Shown: positions 10,801 through 17,936 of the stretch, one piece after another
How positions within the stretch are numbered: position 1 is the stretch's first letter
Layout: every line of letters begins with the position of its first letter
From: Aerococcaceae bacterium DSM 111021
GTDB lineage: Bacteria > Bacillota > Bacilli > Lactobacillales > Aerococcaceae
Length of the DNA stretch: 64,000 nucleotides
Direction: 5' to 3'
Assembly (NCBI GenBank): GCA_020112395.1
Contig: JACCEK010000001.1
Location: forward strand, 682,001-746,000
Made by a program: the position numbers and the translations under genes
The notes under the pieces: generated by a model
What the model was told of the DNA's origin: nothing
Databases searched by the model: none
Seen by the model: only the letters and a program-made list of their open reading frames with translations

Positions 10801-10891
10801 AATCATCTCGATATGTCCACTGTGACTCACCTTGAATTAATTGATTTATTATATTTTTTTCAAATTCTGCTTCACTAGTAAAAGACGGCAT
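7841..10891 (-). CDS. hsdR: Type I restriction enzyme, R (endonuclease/translocase) subunit
   Basis: A 1016-residue HsdR. The N-terminal nuclease domain shows RIFDVTLLINGLPMIHIELK, the D...ExK core. The SF2 translocase motor follows: Walker A HTTGSGKT near residue 285, the DEAD-box-like VVDECHRA near 395, GFTGTPLF, and a helicase C-terminal motif LLTGFDAPSL near 664. The C-terminal helical part binds the HsdM/HsdS methylase. It cuts unmodified DNA far from the recognition site. The gene runs in the same direction as hsdM and hsdS but is separated from them by 2.4 kb of opposite-strand recombinase and silent hsdS, and a terminator, so it needs its own promoter, which I see at 10931-10939. The start has a GAGGGAG ribosome site. 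Confidence 0.97.
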   Translation of the reverse strand: MPSFTSEAEFEKNIINQLIQGESQWTYRDDLKTEDQLWDNFRQILEANNVSVLDGVPLTDQEFEQVKAELNFSSFYAAAVWLTGENGVAKATVQREDASKGTILLQVIRRQDIAGGTSVYEVINQYRTTQVSPVDRQRIFDVTLLINGLPMIHIELKNKSDGYMSAYEQINKYLNEGKFNGIYSTTQMFVVTNGSDTRYIAAGRGEKLNSKFLTTWVDKDNKRVNNYLEFAEHVLSIPHAHKLVTQFTVIDNEKKSLILLRPYQIHAIEAVERASRRRESGYVWHTTGSGKTLTSYKVARNLLQIPSIDKTIFIVDRIDLDQQTTASFTSYAENDVIDIDQTDNVSDLVKKLVSNDRTLIVTTIQKLNYVMKRYGDNENNRNYKKLRSLNVAFVVDECHRAVSPEKQQEINKFFPYALWYGFTGTPLFVENARQEQGNLARTTEEQYGPRLHEYTVKEAINDNAVLGFQVEYNNTISDDDLIDIVKAEAKVDNVLHMDEVQKERYIPSRIYSSDEHKLEVIDTIINHSKNKFNLDQGIGNTYSAILTTSSIKEAQRYYDLFREVLEGRSSVVISDKVKKAVVDFPKVSVTYSVTETEESSFENQSHLKGVIEDYNKMYNTNYDLSNLRGFNRNLNDRLARKKEIYKYREEQIDIVIVVDRLLTGFDAPSLALLFVDRQPMRPQGLIQAFSRTNRIYDHTKQYGQIMTFQSPATFKEAVQEAFLLYSNGGENAIQAPDWDEAFSKFTFALEELRFIAPNPDNIDMNDETEALKLFVKNYQQFDKTFSSIKVYSNYDEDYFREEFGLKVELIEDYHGKYENALQEIKERIGENDVEEILFDIDYKLSSIGTDKIDYEYLILLIQNLSNERYNQKDDKPSKKRVNEIEKYISDFKQTNPKLAVIIDDIWNEVQHLPKEELKNLDVSQKLQLKIEEKIDTIEEKITKEYFLNKEDFAFLVENYNPAKKKQIGETELKRSADYNAYKENTENGVNRLKFWKHVKNEFTDVIEEEILPLNWR

Positions 10892-10930
10892 GGCTCTCCC
10901 TCATTCATTTTTAATAGTCTAATTTATCTC

Positions 10931-10939
10931 ATTATAGCA
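10931..10939 (-). promoter_or_regulatory. Extended -10 promoter of hsdR
   Basis: TGCTATAAT (extended -10 with a perfect TATAAT) lies 40 bp upstream of the hsdR start on the minus strand. No clear -35 is present, which is acceptable for an extended -10 promoter. Confidence 0.6.
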
Positions 10940-11056
10940 TGGAAAGCTTAGCAAAATAGTATTTAAGAGTAGTATTTTCGCTCGATTGAAGGAAACAGAA
11001 TTTTTTGGGAAATATATTTGATGTACAAGGAATTTTCTGCGATTCCTCTCCTATTT

Positions 11057-11074
11057 TTGGGAACAGCGTAAGTT
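11057..11074 (+). repeat. Short inverted repeat at 5' end of silent TRD A
   Basis: TTGGGAACAGCGTAAGTT matches, with two mismatches, the reverse complement of 14402-14419 in the start of the active hsdS (both encode WEQxKL). Recombination here would swap the first recognition domain. Confidence 0.6.
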
Positions 11075-11543
11075 ACAGAATATTTTAGAAGTAAATTCAG
11101 GGAAAGACTATAAGCATTTAAATGATGGGGATATTCCAGTATATGGAACAGGTGGATTAATGCTTCAAGTAAATGAGGCGTTATCTTATGATCAAGATGC
11201 AATTGGAATAGGTAGAAAAGGAACAATAGATAAACTGTTTCTTCTTAAATCACCATTTTGGACTGTTGATACATTATTTTATTGTATTCCAAAAATTAAT
11301 AGTAATTTATTTTTTATATATGGTGTTTTTCAAAAGATAAATTGGAAGAAAATGGATGAATCGACTGGTGTACCTAGTCTTTCAAAAAATACAATTAATA
11401 ATATTAGCATAAACATACCCACACTGAATGAACAGAATAGAATTGGAAAATTACTAATAGTTCTTGATAAATCAATTGCTCTTCATCAGCGTAAGCTTGA
11501 TAGATTAAAAAACTTAAAAAAGGCTATCCTACAGCTTATGTTC

Positions 11544-11603
11544 CCTGAAAAAAATCATAGTGCTCCCAAACTAAGATTCAATAATTTCTCAGAAGTATGG
11601 GAA
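11544..11603 (+). repeat. 60-bp inverted repeat, left copy (central hsdS region)
   Basis: These 60 bp match the reverse complement of 13822-13881 with two mismatches, including 36 identical bases at 11568-11603. They encode PEKNHS-A-PKLRFNNFSEVWE between the two recognition domains. Inversion between the copies would exchange the second recognition domain. Confidence 0.92.
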
Positions 11604-12238
11604 CAGCGTAAATTGAGTGAAGAAGCAGTGATTACGATGGGACAATCACCTAATGGTAAGAATTATACTGATAATCCAAATGATTACATATTAATTCAAG
11701 GAAATGCTGATATGAAAAATGGGAAAGTAGCTCCGCGAGTATGGACTACGCAGGTAACTAAAACTGCAGACCCTAAAGATATTATATTAAGTGTACGCGC
11801 ACCCGTTGGTGATGTGGGAAAAACAGATTTTCATGCTGTCTTAGGCAGAGGTGTCGCCGGTATTAAAGGTAATGAGTTTTTATACCAAGCTTTAGTATGG
11901 ATGAAAATGTTCGGTTACTGGACAAAAGTTAGTACAGGATCGACTTTTGAATCTATAAACTCAACTGATTTGAAGAATGCAATAATTAGTTGTCCTGGAA
12001 ATAATGAACAAAGATGAATTGGTAAACTTTTAAATCATTTAGATAAAGCTGTAGAGCTTCATCAGAGAAAATTAGATACTTTAATAGAACTTAAAAATAC
12101 ATATTTACAATTATTATTTGTTTAGTTTATAAGAAATAACTATTTAAAATTGGGAGTTCTTTACTATATACAAAATGCCGTTAAAACCTTGATAATTGAT
12201 ATCAGGATTTTTCCTAAAATATTCAAGGAGGTTTTATA

Positions 12239-13168
12239 TTGGTAAAAAATAGAAAAACAAATCAATTATTCTCAGTCTATTTTAAAGATTGGGTGGCGCT
12301 TTACAAGGAAGCTGCAGTTAGGCAAGTAACTCTTCAGAAATATTATATTAATCAAAGAAGAATTGAAGAATTAGCACCAAATTTAAAAATGGGTGAACTA
12401 ACTCGAACTTCATATCAACAATTATTGAATGATTATGCATTAACACATGAAAGACAAACTACAATGGATTTCCATCACCAACTCAAAGGTGCGATATTAG
12501 ATGCTGTAGATGAAGGTATATTACCCCATAATCCAACTCGTAAAGTAATAATTAAAGGCAAAGAACCTAGAACCAAAAAAATAAAGTATTTAAATCAATT
12601 TGAAGTTCAATCTTTAATCAAAGAATTTGAATTAACAAATGAAATTAATTGGGACTGATTCTTTCTATTAATTTTAAAAACAGGATTACGTTTTTCAGAA
12701 GCACTTGCATTGACTCCAAATGACTTTGATTTCTCTACTCAAAAATTAAAAGTAGACAAAACGTGGGATTATAAATCTCCTATAGGAAAATATTTGCCAA
12801 CAAAAAATCCATCATCAGTGCGAACAATTCAATTAGATTGGCAAACAGCTATGCAGTTTTCTCAGCTTGTACGGAATCTGCCTTCTGATCAATTGATATT
12901 TGTAAGAGAGAGAATCTTTAACACTACGATTAATAAAAAACTTTCACAGCTCTGTAATGATGCTGGAGTTCCAGAAATAACTATTCATAGTCTACGGCAT
13001 ACACATGCTTCTTTGTTATTGTATGCCGAAGTATCTGTTGCTTCAGTTGCTAGAAGGTTAGGTCATTCTAGCATGACAACTACACAAGAAACCTATTTAC
13101 ATATCATTCATGAATTAGAGAATCAGGATAATGATAAAATCATGCGTCATTTATCCACACTAATTTAA
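12239..13168 (+). pseudogene. Tyrosine recombinase of the hsdS inversion locus, interrupted by one TGA
   Basis: One frame from 12239 to 13168 (309 codons) encodes a phage-integrase-type tyrosine recombinase. The start is TTG with AAGGAGG 7 nt upstream. An N-terminal SAM-like DNA-binding part is followed by the catalytic domain with Arg in TGLRFSEAL (about 151), HSLRH (about 249-253), GHSS (about 276) and the nucleophile Tyr in TYLHI (about 286). A single TGA at 12656-12658, where a Trp (TGG) would fit before FFLLILKTGLRF, splits it. All catalytic residues lie after the stop. Its location between the two hsdS genes makes it the probable specificity-switching recombinase, now likely inactive unless the stop is read through or is a sequencing error. 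Confidence 0.9.
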
Positions 13169-13170
13169 AG

Positions 13171-13218
13171 AAAACCAATAAATACTTCTAAATAAGATTA
13201 GAAGTATTTATTGGTTTT
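13171..13218. terminator. Bidirectional terminator between recombinase and hsdS
   Basis: A perfect 20-bp stem (13171-13190 with 13199-13218), 8-nt loop, with a T-run on the plus side. It ends the recombinase transcript and would also stop transcription leaving hsdS. Confidence 0.9.
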
Positions 13219-13269
13219 TTAAATTGAAAAGAATTATAAATCTAAGTTAGATAGATATTAATAGTCTGA

Positions 13270-14475
13270 TTAGGGAAATAGTAGTTGTGAACATGCTCTT
13301 CTTAAATATTTTAACAAGTCTAATTTTTTTTGACAATTGGTTATTGCAATTTCTAACTTCATCAGGAATAAACCTATTTTCTTTTGTTCATTAATTGAAG
13401 GTACTTTTACTTTGATTTTACTTAGAGCTGGAAATTGGATCCTTTGTCGCTCAATTAACGATCCAGTCGCATATATTTTGTATTTTTTAATAGCTATAGG
13501 TGACTTCAACCAAAAATTAAAGTATTTACTGTCAAAGTAAATAGTAGTTTTCATAGTGATATAATATCCTGACACTGCCACTGTTTTTCCTAATGTATTT
13601 AAATCTACTGCACCAAGTGTCATATTCATTGGGTTATAAGTAAACTCATTATTGTTTACGGTTTTAAACTTATCATTTTTTTTTACGAGGAAGTCTCTAT
13701 TATACCTTGCTGTTTTTGGAGTGAGCCCTTTTTCAACAGTTAAACTCCAAAGTTCGATCTTTTCAGTTTTAGGATTAACATAATTAGTTGTCTGCTCAAA
13801 TACTTCTCCTAGTTTATGATTTTCCCATACTTCTGAGAAATTATTGAATCTTAGTTTAGGAACACTATGATTTTTTTCAGGAAATATTTGTTGTAGATAG
13901 GCTTCCTTTAAATCTTTTAATCTATCAAGTTTACGCTGATGAAGATCTATAATTTTATCAAATTTATCAAAAAAACCCCCTATTTTTTTTTGTTCAGTAA
14001 GAGTCGGAAGTTTTATACTGGTCTCTAGTATATTCTTATTATATAAACGCTTTATCGTACTTCCTTCTAATCCTTCCCATTTAACAATCGAATAAAATTG
14101 GTTCAAAAATTTGTTGTCTATTCGTCCTTCATGATTCAACCAAACAATATTAGAGTCTTGAAAGTATTCATCTCCACCCTGATATACGACGGTTCTTCCT
14201 ATACTTCCAGATGCAGATATTAGTATATCTCCTTTTGTAGGATACGGGTATTTGGATTTATAATCTTCAAATAATTCTCGAGAAATATATGCGTCTGGCA
14301 CTCCCCCAAATGTCCCAATTTTATAGAAAGGCACATCGCCTGATTCAAAGGTCTGATCTTTGAATATACGTTTGTTCATTGAAACTTTTCCTAAATCCCC
14401 CAATTTACCCTGTTCCCAATCAGCCGTAAATCCTTTAAATCTAAGTTCCGGTTGTCTTCTTTCTTCCTTAGCCAT
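13270..14475 (-). CDS. hsdS: Type I restriction enzyme, S (specificity) subunit, expressed copy
   Basis: A 401-residue HsdS that directs HsdM and HsdR to a split DNA target. It has the usual layout: TRD1 (about 20-150), a central conserved helix (LHQRKLDRLKDLKEAYLQQI, about 175-195), TRD2 (about 220-355) and a C-terminal conserved helix ending in QLLFP. Each TRD is preceded by LRFxxFxxxWE. The ATG at 14475 shares one base with the hsdM stop (TAATG), so it is translationally coupled. The central and 5' regions carry inverted repeats matching the silent cassette at 11022-12125, so the recognition domains can in principle be swapped by inversion. Confidence 0.96.
   Translation of the reverse strand: MAKEERRQPELRFKGFTADWEQGKLGDLGKVSMNKRIFKDQTFESGDVPFYKIGTFGGVPDAYISRELFEDYKSKYPYPTKGDILISASGSIGRTVVYQGGDEYFQDSNIVWLNHEGRIDNKFLNQFYSIVKWEGLEGSTIKRLYNKNILETSIKLPTLTEQKKIGGFFDKFDKIIDLHQRKLDRLKDLKEAYLQQIFPEKNHSVPKLRFNNFSEVWENHKLGEVFEQTTNYVNPKTEKIELWSLTVEKGLTPKTARYNRDFLVKKNDKFKTVNNNEFTYNPMNMTLGAVDLNTLGKTVAVSGYYITMKTTIYFDSKYFNFWLKSPIAIKKYKIYATGSLIERQRIQFPALSKIKVKVPSINEQKKIGLFLMKLEIAITNCQKKLDLLKYLRRACSQLLFP
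13822..13881 (-). repeat. 60-bp inverted repeat, right copy (central hsdS region)
   Basis: Partner of 11544-11603 (two mismatches over 60 bp; 36 identical bases at 13822-13857). It lies inside the active hsdS between TRD1 and TRD2. Confidence 0.92.
14402..14419 (-). repeat. Short inverted repeat at 5' end of active hsdS
   Basis: Partner of 11057-11074 with two mismatches. It encodes WEQGKL at the start of TRD1. Confidence 0.6.
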
Positions 14476-16067
14476 TATTGAAACACCTCTTTCATCGCTT
14501 GAATGATATCTCGTGTTTCATCCGTCACTTGAAAGTCATCAATCATTGAAAGTAATTCTTTCTCAGTTTGCTCAATTTCAGCATCAATTTCGCGAATATC
14601 TTTACTCAATTGAACCACATCAATGGGTTCTGGTTCTTCAAAAGTATCTACATAACGTGGGATGTTTAAATTATAGTCATTCTCTACAATCTCATCATAA
14701 GGTGCTAAATAAGCATACTTATCTACAAATTCGCGCTTCTTGTAAGTTTCAAGTATCTTTTCAATGTTTTCTTCAGTTAATATGTTTTGATTTTTTTCTT
14801 TTGTGAATTCATTTGATGCATCAATGAACATCACATCACGATTTACTCTGTTTTTCTTTAGAATAATGATTGTAGTTGGGATACTTGTATTCACAAAAAT
14901 ATTAGCTGGTAAACCAATCACCGCGTCAATGGCTCCGTTTTCTAGTAGAGCTTTACGTATCTTCCCTTCAGATGCACCACGGAACAATACGCCATGTGGA
15001 AGTACAATTGCCATAACTCCATCATTACGTAAATGATAATAACCATGTAGTAAGAATGCAAAGTCAGCCTTAGATTTCGGTGGTAATACGCCAAATGAAG
15101 AAAATCTTGGGTCATCTAAAAAGCCTTTAGATGCTGACCATTTTGCTGAGTATGGAGGGTTCATTAATACACCTTGGAAGTTTGTCGGCTCATCTGTTGG
15201 CCAATCCTCATCAAGTGTATCACCATTACGTAACTTCTGATTCTCAATAGGCACTCTATGAAGAAACATATTCATACGTGCTAAGTTATAGGTAGAAGTG
15301 TTTAATTCTTGTCCAAAATAGCGGACACTTAATGGTTCATTGGAATAGCGTTGTGCGTTTAGAAGAAGCGATCCCGATCCCATAGTTGGGTCATAAATTG
15401 TGAATCCCTTTTGATCCTCTTTACCCATTAATACTATTTGCGTCATTAATCTAGCTACTTGTTGCGGTGTATAGAATTCTCCCGCTTTCTTCCCTGATTC
15501 TGAAGCGAATTGACCAATTAGGTACTCATATGCATCTCCGAGCGCATCTCCGTCATAATCAACAAGATTTAAATCAGCGAGTTCTTTCATTAATAATGAA
15601 ATTGTTTGGTTTTGTTTCTGAGGATTAGGTCCTAGCTTTCTTGAGTTTAAATCAATATCTTCAAATAAGTCTTCAAAGATAGGATTTGATTGCTCAATGT
15701 CTCTTAATCCTTGTTGTAGATGCTCTCGTTGGAATGTATTATTGTTAATTTCATCAATAAGTGCAGAGAAAGTTAGCTCTGGTTTAATATCATAGGCAAT
15801 ATCATCTTTCAATGCTTCCCTTAGATCTTCGTGGGTGTCCGCATCTTTATATGCGTTAGCATAAATCAACTGAGCTTTTTCTAAATCATGTGACTCTTCT
15901 TCTAGTAACTCTGTAGAATGTACTAACATTCTATCAGATAAATACTTATAAAAGACAAGACCCAATAAGTATGATTTGTATTCATTGGCATCCATTTTAG
16001 ATCTTAATATATCAGCTGAATTCCATAATGCTTGGTATAAACTTTGCGAATTTGACTTTTCCATCAT
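14475..16067 (-). CDS. hsdM: Type I restriction enzyme, M (N6-adenine methyltransferase) subunit
   Basis: A 530-residue HsdM. It has the N-terminal helical domain (SLYQALWNSADILRSKMDANEY), the GEFYTPQQVARLM linker motif, the SAM-binding motif DPTMGSGSLLLNA and the catalytic NPPY motif near residue 304. With two copies per HsdS it methylates adenine in the target and protects host DNA. It is first in the operon and overlaps hsdS by one base. An extended -10 promoter is visible at 16118-16126 and a CGGAGA ribosome site precedes the ATG. Confidence 0.97.
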   Translation of the reverse strand: MMEKSNSQSLYQALWNSADILRSKMDANEYKSYLLGLVFYKYLSDRMLVHSTELLEEESHDLEKAQLIYANAYKDADTHEDLREALKDDIAYDIKPELTFSALIDEINNNTFQREHLQQGLRDIEQSNPIFEDLFEDIDLNSRKLGPNPQKQNQTISLLMKELADLNLVDYDGDALGDAYEYLIGQFASESGKKAGEFYTPQQVARLMTQIVLMGKEDQKGFTIYDPTMGSGSLLLNAQRYSNEPLSVRYFGQELNTSTYNLARMNMFLHRVPIENQKLRNGDTLDEDWPTDEPTNFQGVLMNPPYSAKWSASKGFLDDPRFSSFGVLPPKSKADFAFLLHGYYHLRNDGVMAIVLPHGVLFRGASEGKIRKALLENGAIDAVIGLPANIFVNTSIPTTIIILKKNRVNRDVMFIDASNEFTKEKNQNILTEENIEKILETYKKREFVDKYAYLAPYDEIVENDYNLNIPRYVDTFEEPEPIDVVQLSKDIREIDAEIEQTEKELLSMIDDFQVTDETRDIIQAMKEVFQ

Positions 16068-16117
16068 GATTCTCCGTTCTAATTTAACTTACGCTGTGTT
16101 AAAGCGAAACTATTCTA

Positions 16118-16126
16118 AGTATATCA
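16118..16126 (-). promoter_or_regulatory. Extended -10 promoter of hsdM-hsdS
   Basis: TGATATACT on the minus strand (extended -10) lies 51 bp upstream of hsdM. There is no strong -35. Confidence 0.5.
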
Positions 16127-16177
16127 TAGAATTTTAACTTTCCTATACATAAGTTGTTCATAAAAATAGTCATAAAA

Positions 16178-16210
16178 AAGAAGTGTTGTACATTAGCTAC
16201 AACACTTCTT
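16178..16210 (-). terminator. Terminator of the SRPBCC gene
   Basis: A perfect 13-bp stem (16178-16190 with 16198-16210) followed by six T on the minus strand, 10 bp after the stop of the gene at 16220. Confidence 0.9.
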
Positions 16211-16219
16211 AAATAATCT

Positions 16220-16798
16220 CTATTCAAACTCAGCCGACGTTTGTTCTTTTATCAACTGTTCTACTTCATCGTAATACTCATTGTATAACTCCATTGTATC
16301 TGGAATAGGTTTGTTATCAATGATCGCAGCAATTTTTTGCATACAAATTAACCAATCCGTCACGTCTTTCGGACTATGCTCTTCATCAATATGATGAATC
16401 CATTGAGTATAATTCAGTTGCGTCGTTAAGTCGTCATTGCTAACAAGGTCAAAGGTTACAATGTTTCCTTCTCCCCATTCAAATGACAAGTGAGACGGCA
16501 CTTCAACATCATAAACCATCATATCAATATGCATATCTTTAGAATCAAATACAAGCTTTCCGCCTGACTTTAATGATTCAAATTGTAGTTCTGGAAACCA
16601 TTGTTGAACATACTCATTCGAGGTCAAAACTTCCCAGACTTTTTCAATCGGTGCATCCAAATCACCTTGCAAGACAATATCTGTACCGTGATTGTGATTC
16701 AAATCATCGAGTTCAGAATGATGATGGTGGTCGTGATGTTCATGGTCGTGTGAATGATTATGATCATGGTGATGATGTTCTTCTTCATGAATGTCCAT
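16220..16798 (-). CDS. SRPBCC/AHSA1-like protein with histidine-rich N-terminus
   Basis: A 192-residue protein in two parts. Residues 1-38 contain 17 histidines mixed with acidic residues (for example EEEHHHHDHNHSHDHEHH), a typical metal-binding tail. Residues 40-170 resemble the START/AHSA1 (SRPBCC) fold: DLDAPIEKVWEVLTSNEYVQ, WFPELQFE, GGKLVF and FEWGEGN. AHSA1-like bacterial proteins bind hydrophobic ligands or act as chaperone cofactors; the ligand here is unknown. The gene lies 20 bp downstream of yhaM on the same strand and has its own terminator. No signal peptide, so it is cytoplasmic. The combination of a His-rich tail with this fold is unusual. Confidence 0.8.
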   Translation of the reverse strand: MDIHEEEHHHHDHNHSHDHEHHDHHHHSELDDLNHNHGTDIVLQGDLDAPIEKVWEVLTSNEYVQQWFPELQFESLKSGGKLVFDSKDMHIDMMVYDVEVPSHLSFEWGEGNIVTFDLVSNDDLTTQLNYTQWIHHIDEEHSPKDVTDWLICMQKIAAIIDNKPIPDTMELYNEYYDEVEQLIKEQTSAEFE

Positions 16799-16818
16799 AA
16801 CTGTCCTCTTTTCTCGTC

Positions 16819-17766
16819 TTACTTTTTAAATTTTGGTTTATAGATTTGACGACGGTCTAAAGCGAATATTTGTGGAGTGAATTCGCCAGGCTCAGTCTTA
16901 TCTAAAACATCCGTAATCATATTAATTTTAGCATCCATATCATCAATATAATGAATTAATTCTGCTTCTAATAATTGTGGTAAAACTGGACTACCAAACT
17001 CCATCTTTCCATGGTGCGCTAGTACAACATGTTTCAATAACAGAATAGACTCATTCTCTGAATCAATTCCGATATCAGCACATGCCCTGTCAATCATTTC
17101 TGAGATGATAACAATATGTCCCATCATCTTACCTTTAAGGGTATACTCTGTAGAGATAGCTCCACTTAATTCAACAGTCTTACCAATATCATGAAGAATG
17201 ATTCCTCCGATCAGTAAGCTTGGGTTAATTTGTGGATAGATTGATAATAGATTTCGAGCGATTTTAACCATAGATAAAGTATGATAACTTAACCCACCCG
17301 CAACAGCATGATGTAATCTCTTAGCTGCTGGATGAACAAAGAAATCTTCTTGTGTTTGGTGAAGTATTTTTCTGACTACTCGTGCAATGTTAGCTTCTGT
17401 AATTAATAATAGCGCATCATCTAATTCTGCTTCTAAGTCCTCGCGCTTTACATTAATCTTCTCAACATATAATGTTGGATCGTCTGGCTCTCCTGCTTCT
17501 GCAAGTCGCATAGAATCAATCTTCACTTGTGGTGTTCCTTGGTATGTATCACGTTTTCCGCGCAAGAACACAACTTTACCAGTTTGATATAAGTTAATTT
17601 CTTCATCTGTAGCTGACCAAAACATACCATCCATAGACCCCGAACGATCTTGGAATCTGAATGCTATAAACGGCTTTCCATTACGTGCTGTACGAAGATC
17701 CGCTGCTTTAATTAAGACAAAAATCCCGAATTCTTCTCCGTTTTTAATTTCGAATAATTGTGCCAC
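16819..17766 (-). CDS. yhaM: 3'-5' exoribonuclease YhaM family
   Basis: A 315-residue protein with an N-terminal OB-fold (residues 1-95, GIFVLIKAADLRTARNGKPF and FRFQDRSGSMDGMFW) and a C-terminal HD domain (HHAVAGGLSYHTLSM, HDIGKTVEL, KHVVLAHHG). This is the layout of YhaM/CBF1, which trims RNA 3' ends and is found across Firmicutes. It starts at GTG with AAGGAGG 6 nt upstream. It sits downstream of yhaN and yhaO, as in Bacillus relatives, but a terminator at 17864-17917 separates it from yhaN, so it may have its own promoter in the 170-bp gap. Confidence 0.95.
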   Translation of the reverse strand: MAQLFEIKNGEEFGIFVLIKAADLRTARNGKPFIAFRFQDRSGSMDGMFWSATDEEINLYQTGKVVFLRGKRDTYQGTPQVKIDSMRLAEAGEPDDPTLYVEKINVKREDLEAELDDALLLITEANIARVVRKILHQTQEDFFVHPAAKRLHHAVAGGLSYHTLSMVKIARNLLSIYPQINPSLLIGGIILHDIGKTVELSGAISTEYTLKGKMMGHIVIISEMIDRACADIGIDSENESILLLKHVVLAHHGKMEFGSPVLPQLLEAELIHYIDDMDAKINMITDVLDKTEPGEFTPQIFALDRRQIYKPKFKK

Positions 17767-17863
17767 AATATACCTCCTTGTATATATACAAATAATTATA
17801 GTTCCTTAAACAGATATACATAATAATCACACTCTTATTCTATCATATTATCTTCATAAAAAA

Positions 17864-17917
17864 ATATCCGAGCTTTTAAATAATAATGATTTCATTATTA
17901 TCTACTGGCTCAGATAT
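17864..17917 (-). terminator. Terminator downstream of yhaN
   Basis: A 10-bp outer stem with one mismatch (17864-17873 with 17908-17917) encloses a second hairpin of AT pairs. Seven T follow on the minus strand. Confidence 0.7.
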
Positions 17918-17936
17918 CGCATCATACTTCATTATA

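Larger units (their letters stand above)
11022..12125 (+). pseudogene. hsdS: Silent inverted hsdS specificity cassette (no start, internal stop)
   Basis: A plus-strand frame, open from 11022, encodes two target-recognition halves of a type I specificity subunit: TRD A from WEQRKLQNILEVNSG (about 11058) through LNEQNRIGKLL, a central conserved helix ending DRLKNLKKAILQLMFPEK, then TRD B from WEQRKLSEEAVIT. No usable start codon or ribosome site precedes TRD A. A TGA at 12015-12017 interrupts the C-terminal conserved region exactly where related segments read EQ-x-R/K-IG; the frame then continues to TAG at 12125. The cassette is opposite to hsdS at 13270-14475 and shares inverted repeats with it. 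It is best read as a storage copy expressed only after inversion. Confidence 0.9.

Noticed and set aside
11160-12017. A functional independent hsdS starting at the ATG at 11160
   Set aside because: Homology to HsdS extends upstream of that ATG to about 11058, there is no ribosome site at it, and a stop cuts the C-terminal conserved region.
12239-13168. UGA read as Trp throughout the genome (alternative code)
   Set aside because: All large genes elsewhere in the window read to normal ends with TGA as stop and TGG for Trp; only two decaying genes contain in-frame TGA.
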